A stretch of 64,000 nucleotides of DNA from Acidobacteriota bacterium. Lineage in GTDB: Bacteria > Acidobacteriota > Blastocatellia > Pyrinomonadales > Pyrinomonadaceae. The position numbers and the translations under genes were made by a program. The stretch lies in NCBI GenBank assembly GCA_019242475.1, contig JAFAVK010000066.1:28367-92366 (forward strand). Reading direction: 5' to 3'. Under the pieces are notes generated by a model. The model had not been told where the DNA came from. It saw only the letters and a program-made list of their open reading frames with translations, and made no database searches. Positions within the stretch are counted from its first letter, which is position 1; each line of letters opens with the position of its first letter. This document shows positions 9,123-16,168 of this stretch, in pieces.

Positions 9123-9680
9123 ATGACGATGAGCACTGAACAGACGAGGGAGTCGGCGACGCTCGCCGGCGGTTGCTTCTGGTGTCTGGAGGCGGTCTAC
9201 AAGGAGCTGCGCGGCGTCGAGCGCGTCGTCTCGGGCTACGCGGGCGGGCACGTCCCGAACCCGACCTACCGGCAGGTCTGCGACGGCACGACCGGCCACG
9301 CGGAGGTCGTGCAGGTCACCTTCGACCCCGGCGTCGTCTCTTATAAAGAGCTGCTTGAAGTCTTCTTCACCATCCACGACCCGACGACCCTCAACCGGCA
9401 GGGCGCCGACGTGGGCACGCAGTACCGCTCGGCCGTCTTCTACCACACGCCCGGGCAGCGCGAGACGGCCGAGCAGGTCATCGCCGAGCTGACGGCCGCG
9501 GGCGTCTGGGACGCGCCCATCGTGACGGAGGTCGTGCCCTTAGACACCTTCTACCCGGCCGAGGACTACCACCAGGACTACTTCGAACAGAACCCCAATC
9601 AACCCTACTGCCGCGCCGTCGTCGCGCCGAAGGTCTCGAAGTTCCGCAAGCACTTTCTGGAAAAACTGAAGAAGGTTTAA
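9123..9680 (+). CDS. msrA: Peptide-methionine (S)-S-oxide reductase
   Basis: This enzyme reduces methionine-S-sulfoxide in proteins. The active-site motif [17 protein letters not shown] holds the catalytic Cys (GCFWC), and [37 protein letters not shown] and [11 protein letters not shown] are the remaining family blocks. The C-terminus ends shortly after the last block, so MsrB is not fused. Start is ATG 9123, or ATG 9129 in the same frame. It is transcribed divergently from the MATE gene. Confidence 0.96.
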   Translation: MTMSTEQTRESATLAGGCFWCLEAVYKELRGVERVVSGYAGGHVPNPTYRQVCDGTTGHAEVVQVTFDPGVVSYKELLEVFFTIHDPTTLNRQGADVGTQYRSAVFYHTPGQRETAEQVIAELTAAGVWDAPIVTEVVPLDTFYPAEDYHQDYFEQNPNQPYCRAVVAPKVSKFRKHFLEKLKKV

Positions 9681-9792
9681 ATTGGCCCCGCGAAGCTCCG
9701 GGCAGTCCGCCAGCCGCTCCGGTTTGTCCTTTAACGATAAAGGCGGTCGTGCTTAATTCCCACGGCGCAGGCCGCCGGAAAGGCTTACCGAA

Positions 9793-10179
9793 ATGGACGA
9801 AGAGAAGAGGCAGAGGCAGATGGATTTCATCCTCGAACAGCAGGCGCAGTTCGCTGCCCAGATTGGCCGGTTGGAAGACACAACCAGACAAATAGGTGAG
9901 AACGTGGTGCGGCTCGGCGGCGTCGTCGAGCGGCTCGGCGTCGTCGTTGAGCGTTTGGTTAACACCGTCGAGCGGCTAGCTCAGGTCATGGCCGAGCGTT
10001 TCGAGGCCATGGACAGACGGGCCGACGAGACCGATAGAAAACTCGACGCGCTCGTGGACGCACAGATTCGGACAGAAGAGGAGTCAAGAAAGATGCAAGC
10101 GGCCATCAGGAAACTGTCCGCGACGGTAGAGCGGCACATGGCTGATGGGCATGGCGGGAAAGAGCAACCAGAAAGTTAA
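9793..10179 (+). CDS. Small coiled-coil protein with heptad repeats
   Basis: 128 aa, almost entirely predicted coiled coil. Residues about 24-75 repeat VVRLGGVVERLGVVVERL-like heptads followed by VNTVERLAQVMAERFEAMDR, and then KLDALVDAQIRTEEESRKM. There is no signal peptide, membrane helix or cysteine. Proteins of this look are common as hypotheticals in acidobacteria and cyanobacteria; no function is assigned. Its 3' end overlaps the convergent glycosylase gene by four bases. Confidence 0.65.
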   Translation: MDEEKRQRQMDFILEQQAQFAAQIGRLEDTTRQIGENVVRLGGVVERLGVVVERLVNTVERLAQVMAERFEAMDRRADETDRKLDALVDAQIRTEEESRKMQAAIRKLSATVERHMADGHGGKEQPES

Positions 10180-10736
10180 AGCTCGCGCTCGGCGGCCTCG
10201 CGCAGCTCGCGGAAGAGGCGGGCGAGGTCTTGGGTGCGGTAGTTGGCGTTGAGGCCGCTCGGGTTGGGGAGCACCCAGACCGTGGCGGCCTCAAGCTTCT
10301 CGCCCTGCCGCCCGACCCCCGCCTTCGGGCGCGCGAAGGCCGAGCGGTAGGCGCCGACGCCGAGCACGGCGAGGAAGCGCGGCCGGTACCTCTTCACCTT
10401 CGCGCGCAGGAGCCGGCCGCCGCGCTCGAACTCTTCCGGGGCCAGCTCGGCGGCCGCCGCGGTCGCGCGCGCGACGACGTTCGTGATGCCGAGGCCGCGC
10501 GCGAGCAACTCCTCTTCCTCGAAAGCCGAGAGGCGCCGCTCGGTGAAGCCCGAGAGGTGGAGCGCCGGCCAGAAGCGGTTGCCCGGCCGCGCGAAGTGGT
10601 GCCCCACCGCCGCCGTGTAGAGCCCCGGGTTGATGCCGCAGAAGAGCACGCGCAGATCGGGCGCGATCACGTCCGGCACGCGCCTATCAGCCGCCGCCCG
10701 AATCTCCTCCTTCGTCGGCTTATGAATCTTGAGCAC
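10176..10736 (-). CDS. mug: Mug/TDG-type G:U/T mismatch-specific DNA glycosylase
   Basis: A base-excision-repair enzyme of the uracil-DNA glycosylase superfamily. The first motif is CGINPGLYTAAVGHHF (GINPG with the catalytic Asn), and the second is VLPNPSGLNANY (NPSGLN, the minor-groove intercalation loop). FARPGNRFWPALHLSG completes the active-site wall. I chose the GTG at 10736 (VLKIHKPTKEE); an in-frame GTG at 10829 would add a low-complexity tail. The gene is convergent with the coiled-coil protein gene. Confidence 0.9.
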   Translation of the reverse strand: MLKIHKPTKEEIRAAADRRVPDVIAPDLRVLFCGINPGLYTAAVGHHFARPGNRFWPALHLSGFTERRLSAFEEEELLARGLGITNVVARATAAAAELAPEEFERGGRLLRAKVKRYRPRFLAVLGVGAYRSAFARPKAGVGRQGEKLEAATVWVLPNPSGLNANYRTQDLARLFRELREAAEREL

Positions 10737-10969
10737 CCGGCGAGTGTAACCGGCCTGCCCCACGTCTGCGTAGCGGGTACGCGGCCAACTTACACGTTGA
10801 CAACGCGGCCATCTTACTTTAGGCTTCACCCGCTTTTACCCGTGGCCCTGTCAGCCCCACTAGATTTCGCCTCTATCTTGCGCGTGGGGACTGCGGGCCG
10901 ACCTCGCCTCCGACCAAAACACGTAGCGCAGCCGGCCGCGTCGTTCTCACGCGCCAAGCGTCGGGACAG

Positions 10970-13678
10970 ATGACAGTCAACTTCACCAAGGAGCTGTTCG
11001 TACGCAGCGTGATTAGCCTTTACCGCGAGAGCGTCATTTCGCGCTTTCTCGGCTGGGTAAAGGTCGGCGGCAAGTACCCTTTCGACGACCGCGTGAAAGA
11101 CCTCCGCGGCCGCCCGCTCGGGATGTTCTTCTACAACCAGCGGGCGACCTTCTTCTTCTTCGGCTTCCTCTACCTTCTGCTGCTCGCCGCGCTGGCCTGG
11201 CTCGTGCCGTCCGCCAACGCGGAGATGAAGAAGACCGTGTGGGTGCTCGCCGGCTTCTGGTCGGCGGGGGCGGTCATGACGGTGCTGCTGCACCCGCTGT
11301 TCAGGCGGCGGTTGAGCGACTGGGCAATGCACTCGGTCGAGGGCGAGTTCCCGCCGATGTTCGACGCCTACTTCGTGCTCGACTACGCGCTCGTCTTCCT
11401 GCTGGTCGTCGTCGGGCGCGCGACCGGTCTCAAGCTCGACGGGTTCATCTTCCTCCTCTTCGCCAACACCGTCGTCTACAGCACCTACATCCGCGGGTGG
11501 CACTTCTTCCCGCGCGTCCTGGCGGTGCTGGTCTCGCTGGTCATCATCGCCGCGCTCCTCTCGACGGGCATCGACATCGCCCTCACCGAGCCGCGCTGGT
11601 TCTATTCGCTGCTACAACTCGGGCCGATCCTCGGGACGCTGCTTGGCAGCGTCCTGCTCGTCTCGATGATCTCGCTGCTGCGGTCGCTGGAGAAGGGCGT
11701 GACGCAGATGCGGCTCGAACTCCTCGGCCGCTGCCAGATCGCCCTCTCCGGGCCGGTCGTCGAGCCGGGCCCGGATGTGCCCGACGGCGAGCGCGGACGG
11801 GCCATCACCCGGCAGTTCCACGAGCGCGTGCAGCACATGCTTGCCGACCTCTGCTCCATCGGCGAGCCGTTCTGGTACGACGCCGCCTGCCTGTGGCTCA
11901 TTGTCGAACATCGCGACCGCGACGAGGTCTTCCTCCCGGGGCCGTGTCACAACTTCGACGAGGCCGAGATCAACGACGAGGGCATCGACTGCTCGTCCGG
12001 CTTCCTCGGCTACGAAGACCTGGAGATGATTACCTCGACCAGGTACCACTCCGGCCGCGGGCAGTCGATCCCGCCCTCGTTCCGCAGCGACGTGGACGCC
12101 CCCGCGGCCTTCATCCCGCTCTACCGCATCGAGAGGCGCGCGGGCGCGCGCGGGGACGTGGCGGCCGCCGACGGCGGGGCCGCCGCCCCCGCGCAGCGCA
12201 GGCGCATCGGCGTGCTCTCGCTCTACGGCGAGCGCGGGGGGCCGCCGCTCCAGCGGCAGGAGGAGTTCTTCCTGCGTTCGCTCGGCTCGATCCTCACCGG
12301 CGCGATGGAGCAGTGGGAAGCACGCTACGACGACTTCCCGCAGAAGGAGCTTGACGACCTGCTCGCCTGCGAGACGCTCCAGGAGGTCTTCGACCGGACG
12401 GCCCTCATCATGCAGAACTACCTCATGGCATCCGGGTGCATGGTGGTCTTCCGCCCCGACCCGAGGCGGAGGCCGATGGAGATCCGCGCCTACAGGGGCT
12501 TCGACCACACCATCCTCCGGAGCGCCTACGAGGTCGGCGTCGGGCTGACCGGCAGGTGCGCCGAGGAGGGCATGCCGTTCCGCCGCGACAACGCCCGGAA
12601 GCACGCCAGGGACTTCGAGCCCACGCTCTTCCGCAACATGGAGCGCTCGCTCGGCGAGAAGATTCACTCCTGGATGGCCGTCCCCATCGGCCCGCGCGAC
12701 CGCAACTACGGCGTCATCAAGGTCGTCAACCGCAAGTCCTACTGCGGGTGGTTCTCCGAGGACGACCAGCGGCTCGCCCAGAGCCTCGCGTTCCGCCTCC
12801 GCGTCGTCGTCGAGAAGTTCCTCCAGCTGGAGGAGCTGCGCGTCGCGACGGACAAGGCCCGGCGCCACTCCGAGGCGGCCAGCCGCGAGCAGCAGAAGGC
12901 GGAGCGGATGGCCGCCCTGCGGCAGAAGGAGCTGATGATCATCACGCACCAGTTGCAGGGGCCGCTCTCCTCAGTCGTCGGCGCCATCACCAGCCTTCAG
13001 GGCCAGGGGCTGCCGCGCCTCCTCCGCGAGAACCTCGATTACGTCCACGACCTCGTCGAAGACTGCCTCGCCCTCTGCAACGGCACCTCGACCAGCTTCG
13101 CCCTCGACGCCGGCCGCCGCACGACCTTCGGCGTCGAGGAGCTGGACGCGCAGGCCGAGATGGAGATGCTCAGCCGGCGGCTCCAGAAGACCAACGCGCG
13201 CCACGACCTGAACTTCTACTGCCCGAAGGTGGCCGACTTCCCCGTCCTGCGCATGAACCGCGACGTCTTCATCAGCGTCATGTACAGCCTGATCCACAAC
13301 GCGATGAAGTACGCCGACGACCACTCGGAGGTGAGCCTCATCTGCACCTACGCCGACGGCGCGCCCGTGCTCGAAGTGCACAGCTTCGGCGAGCCGATCC
13401 CGCTGGCCGAGGCCGATGACATCTTCGAACTCTTCCGCCGCGGCTCGGTCGTCGAGCGGACGGGCCGCCACCACAGCGGGGTGGGGCTCGGCCTCTGGGT
13501 GGCGCGGCTGCTGATGAGCGCCGTCGGCGGCGGTCTGACAGTGAGGCTCTCGCCCTCGGCGCCGCGCCTCGCCATCTTCATCGTCCACCTGCCGCCGTCG
13601 GCCGGGGCCCCCGCCGAGACTATACGCGGAGGCCGAACCTTGCTAAGCTCCGCGGAAAGCGAGAGGGGGAGGGACTGA
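10970..13678 (+). CDS. Membrane-bound sensor histidine kinase with GAF-like domains
   Basis: A 902-aa kinase. Residues about 50-230 hold about six membrane helices, then two GAF-like regions (about 260-450 and 470-615; the second contains GLTGRCAEEGMPFRRDNARK and SWMAVPIGPRDRNYGVIKVV), a helical linker, and a HisKA/HATPase core. The phospho-acceptor is His660 in THQLQGPLSSV, the N-box Asn is about 777 in IHNAMKYAD, and the G-box is HSGVGLGLW near 837. All catalytic boxes look intact. It is the first gene of a five-gene + strand cassette and lies five bases before a receiver-only protein, which suggests cognate partners. The signal sensed is unknown. Confidence 0.88.
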   Translation: MTVNFTKELFVRSVISLYRESVISRFLGWVKVGGKYPFDDRVKDLRGRPLGMFFYNQRATFFFFGFLYLLLLAALAWLVPSANAEMKKTVWVLAGFWSAGAVMTVLLHPLFRRRLSDWAMHSVEGEFPPMFDAYFVLDYALVFLLVVVGRATGLKLDGFIFLLFANTVVYSTYIRGWHFFPRVLAVLVSLVIIAALLSTGIDIALTEPRWFYSLLQLGPILGTLLGSVLLVSMISLLRSLEKGVTQMRLELLGRCQIALSGPVVEPGPDVPDGERGRAITRQFHERVQHMLADLCSIGEPFWYDAACLWLIVEHRDRDEVFLPGPCHNFDEAEINDEGIDCSSGFLGYEDLEMITSTRYHSGRGQSIPPSFRSDVDAPAAFIPLYRIERRAGARGDVAAADGGAAAPAQRRRIGVLSLYGERGGPPLQRQEEFFLRSLGSILTGAMEQWEARYDDFPQKELDDLLACETLQEVFDRTALIMQNYLMASGCMVVFRPDPRRRPMEIRAYRGFDHTILRSAYEVGVGLTGRCAEEGMPFRRDNARKHARDFEPTLFRNMERSLGEKIHSWMAVPIGPRDRNYGVIKVVNRKSYCGWFSEDDQRLAQSLAFRLRVVVEKFLQLEELRVATDKARRHSEAASREQQKAERMAALRQKELMIITHQLQGPLSSVVGAITSLQGQGLPRLLRENLDYVHDLVEDCLALCNGTSTSFALDAGRRTTFGVEELDAQAEMEMLSRRLQKTNARHDLNFYCPKVADFPVLRMNRDVFISVMYSLIHNAMKYADDHSEVSLICTYADGAPVLEVHSFGEPIPLAEADDIFELFRRGSVVERTGRHHSGVGLGLWVARLLMSAVGGGLTVRLSPSAPRLAIFIVHLPPSAGAPAETIRGGRTLLSSAESERGRD

Positions 13679-13683
13679 CGTTC

Positions 13684-14127
13684 ATGCGCATCCTTTGGCT
13701 CGACAACGATGTCAACTACCTGATGCCCTACGTCGGTGCGCTCAAGGCCGAGGGCTTCGAGGTCACGGTCGTCAGGTCGGTCGGGGAGGCCGCGTTCCGG
13801 CTCGCCGACCCGAATGGCGGACGCTACAACCTTCTGATCCTCGACGTGATGATTCCCTCGAAGAACGAGAGCGAGGAAGCCGACTACACGCCGGAGGAGA
13901 CCGGCCACGGGTACCGGACGGGGCTGGTCTTCTACCGCCGGAGGAAGAAGGAGCTGGCGGAGGCCGGGACGAAAGTCCTCGTCCTCACCGTCATGCTCGG
14001 CGGCGAGGTGCTGAACGACTTCATCGCCGAAGGGCTCCCCGCGGAGAACTACGCCACGAAATACTCTCTGCGCGCGATGCCGACCTTCCGGCGCCGGATC
14101 AGGTCGATTCTGTACGGGATGGGTTGA
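13684..14127 (+). CDS. Stand-alone response-regulator receiver protein with an insertion
   Basis: 147 aa, receiver fold only. Asp7 and Asp9 (LWLDND) form the acidic pocket, Asp54 (LILDVMIP) is the predicted phospho-acceptor, and Lys126 (YATKYSLR) is the conserved lysine. Between Asp54 and the next strand (VLVLTV) sits an unusually long charged loop (KNESEEADYTPEETGHGYRT), roughly 15-20 residues more than a CheY-like receiver. It has no output domain, so it would act by protein-protein contact. It follows the kinase by five bases and precedes the DUF4062-EAD gene by 64 bases. Confidence 0.8.
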   Translation: MRILWLDNDVNYLMPYVGALKAEGFEVTVVRSVGEAAFRLADPNGGRYNLLILDVMIPSKNESEEADYTPEETGHGYRTGLVFYRRRKKELAEAGTKVLVLTVMLGGEVLNDFIAEGLPAENYATKYSLRAMPTFRRRIRSILYGMG

Positions 14128-14191
14128 CGGAACGAGACGCGCGCCGGCCCGCGCCAGCCTTACGCCCGGGCTTCCCCGCGCCAACGCACGC

Positions 14192-14926
14192 ATGACGAAC
14201 GGCCCCACCAGCCGAGCCCCCACGCCGCACGGAGGAAGGCTCCGCGTCTTCGTCGGCTCGACCAGCGCCGACCTCGGGCGCGAGCGGCAGACGCTCCGGC
14301 GCGCCCTCGCCGCCATGGACGGCGTCGAGTACGTCGGCATGGAAAACTTCGGCAGCCGCCCCAAAAGCCCCCGGGAGGTCTGCCTCCGCGAGGTCGCCGC
14401 CTCGCACATCTACGTCGGCCTCTTCGGCAGTCGCTACGGCTCGCTCGACCCCGTGAGCGGGCTCTCCATGACCGAGATCGAATACAGGGAGGCGCGCCGC
14501 TGCGGCCTGCCGTGCCTCATCTACTTCAAGGCCGACGGCGGAGCCGGCCCGGAGCCCGAAGCGCGGCTACGCGCACTGAAGGAGGAGATCGGCCGCGACC
14601 TCACCGTGGACTTCTTCGACGACCCGGGGGCCCTCGCGACCAAGGTCACGACGGCGCTCTTCAACCTCACGGGTGGGCGCGCGGCCACGGCCGCCCCCCC
14701 CGCCGACGTCTCGCCGGCACGCCTCCACGCCGTGCTGGTGCGGCTCTTCGACCTCGAAGAGTTGAAGACGCTCTGCTTCAGGCTCGGCGTCGATTACGAA
14801 AGACTGGGGGGGGCCGGCAAAGATGCCAAGGCGCGGGAGTTGATCGCGTACATGTCGCGGCGCGCCAGGCTCTGCGCGCTCGCCAAGGAGGTCGGGCGGC
14901 AACGGCCCGGCGCGGATTGGAGCTGA
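14192..14926 (+). CDS. DUF4062 protein with C-terminal effector-associated domain
   Basis: Residues about 10-110 match DUF4062, a Rossmann-like domain seen at the N-terminus of many conflict-system proteins: LRVFVGSTSADLGRERQTL, then GLFGSRYGSLDPVSGLSMTE and IEYREARRCGLPCLIYF. Residues about 178-240 read LFDLEELKTLCFRLGVDYER followed by GKDAKARELIAYMSRRARL, the pattern of an EAD adaptor (death-like helical recruitment module). No NTPase or WD40 region is present, so this is a minimal two-domain form. I infer that the DUF4062 part is an effector or sensor recruited through the EAD. The next gene also begins with an EAD-like module. The exact EAD class is not certain. Confidence 0.75.
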   Translation: MTNGPTSRAPTPHGGRLRVFVGSTSADLGRERQTLRRALAAMDGVEYVGMENFGSRPKSPREVCLREVAASHIYVGLFGSRYGSLDPVSGLSMTEIEYREARRCGLPCLIYFKADGGAGPEPEARLRALKEEIGRDLTVDFFDDPGALATKVTTALFNLTGGRAATAAPPADVSPARLHAVLVRLFDLEELKTLCFRLGVDYERLGGAGKDAKARELIAYMSRRARLCALAKEVGRQRPGADWS

Positions 14927-14933
14927 GAGAGAT

Positions 14934-15686
14934 ATGGCGTCTGACTTCCGATACGAGCCGGTGAAGGTGCTGACGGTGATGCTGGACAGGCTCGCCACCA
15001 AAGAGTTGCGCACCTTCTGTTTCATCCTGTCGGAGCGGGGGTTCACAGACCTCGACTACGCCAGTCTGGAGGGCGACGAGAAGGACATGAAGACGCTCTC
15101 GCTGGTGCAGTACGCGCAGAAGCGCAACCTGGTTGACCGGCTGGTCGAAGAACTCGTCAAGTTTCGACCCGACATCGACCAGCGCGAGATGGAGCGCGAC
15201 GGGCCGCCGGGCACGGAGATGAAGGATGAACAGGTGCCCCTCCCGGACTTCGTGAGGTGGGGCCACTGGCGGAGCTGGTGGCGCTGGTGCGTCTGGGTGC
15301 CGACGGCGCTCCTGTGCGTGCTGTGGCTCTGCGAGAAGTTCGACAAAGACGTCCTCAGCGCCTACAAACTCGTCTTCGAGCACGGCGAGATGCTCGTCCT
15401 CTCGGCGCTGATTCTCTTCGGCGTCTCGGTGCAGATCAAGAAGCTGCAGGCCGAAGACCTGAACGTCTCCCGCACGCTGAAGTGGTCGGCCCGGAGCGGC
15501 GGCGTGCTCCTACTGGTCGTCTTCGACTTCGTGAAACACTGCGCCCACGGCGGTCGTTGTCTTATAGAGCTTGATGACAGGATACTGAAGATGTACTCGG
15601 GGCTCACACTCGCCGTGACGGTCGTCTCGATCATCTTCGGCTACTACGCCTACTGGAAGGTCAAGGAGGCGGTTACCAAGGCGTGA
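14934..15686 (+). CDS. EAD-like domain fused to a four-helix membrane protein
   Basis: 250 aa. Residues about 6-80 (VLTVMLDRLATKELRTFCFI, LDYASLEGDEKDMKTLSLVQ, YAQKRNLVDRLVEELVKF) follow the same helix spacing as the EAD of the preceding protein, including the KTL/RTF-C-F and YxxLxG positions. Four hydrophobic helices follow at about 115-130, 151-166, 189-202 and 223-245. This EAD-plus-membrane architecture is what would be expected of a membrane-acting effector or membrane receptor, but no enzymatic motif is seen. It starts seven bases after the previous stop, so the two are probably co-translated. Confidence 0.7.
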   Translation: MASDFRYEPVKVLTVMLDRLATKELRTFCFILSERGFTDLDYASLEGDEKDMKTLSLVQYAQKRNLVDRLVEELVKFRPDIDQREMERDGPPGTEMKDEQVPLPDFVRWGHWRSWWRWCVWVPTALLCVLWLCEKFDKDVLSAYKLVFEHGEMLVLSALILFGVSVQIKKLQAEDLNVSRTLKWSARSGGVLLLVVFDFVKHCAHGGRCLIELDDRILKMYSGLTLAVTVVSIIFGYYAYWKVKEAVTKA

Positions 15687-15720
15687 GCCGGCGCGGCTGC
15701 GCGCGCCGCTCCGCCCGCGT

Positions 15721-16101
15721 ATGATAGACGTGATGCTACAGCTTGTCACAGTCGGCCTCGTCCTGTTGGGCGTGTATCTGCTGTACGCGGCCGTCAGGAC
15801 GCGGCGGGTCGTCCGCGCCCGCGGCGGGGGCAGACGGCTCCGCGCGCCGTCGGTCGGCGAGGATCACGAGAAGAATGCGTGGATTCAGGTCGAGTTGGAT
15901 CGGGCCTGGTCGCTCATCGAGTCGCGCGACGAGGGCGAAGTCATCGCCGGCCTCCAAATCCTTGCCGCCCTCGGCTCGTCGATTACACACCTGTACTTCT
16001 TCCGCCGGGTGCTGGCCTTGACCCAGGACGCCAACGCGCAGATCGCCGAGCACGCGCGCCTCGCCTTCCGGAAGGTGGCGCGCCTGTCCAAAGGCTCCTG
16101 A
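15721..16101 (+). CDS. Small membrane-anchored helical-repeat (HEAT-like) protein
   Basis: 126 aa. An N-terminal membrane helix (LQLVTVGLVLLGVYLLYAAV) is followed by a basic stretch and then two helical hairpins (EGEVIAGLQILAALGSSITH; ANAQIAEHARLAFRKVARL) that resemble HEAT/ARM units. It is the last + strand gene of the kinase cassette, 34 bases after the EAD-membrane gene, so it likely belongs with it. The function is unknown; it could be an accessory scaffold. The start could be ATG 15721 or the ATG four codons later. Confidence 0.6.
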   Translation: MIDVMLQLVTVGLVLLGVYLLYAAVRTRRVVRARGGGRRLRAPSVGEDHEKNAWIQVELDRAWSLIESRDEGEVIAGLQILAALGSSITHLYFFRRVLALTQDANAQIAEHARLAFRKVARLSKGS

Positions 16102-16168
16102 GCCGCGCGGCCGCGCCCCGGCCCCGTGTAAGGGTTCGACCTCAAACCGCCGCCCTGGAGGCGGAACG

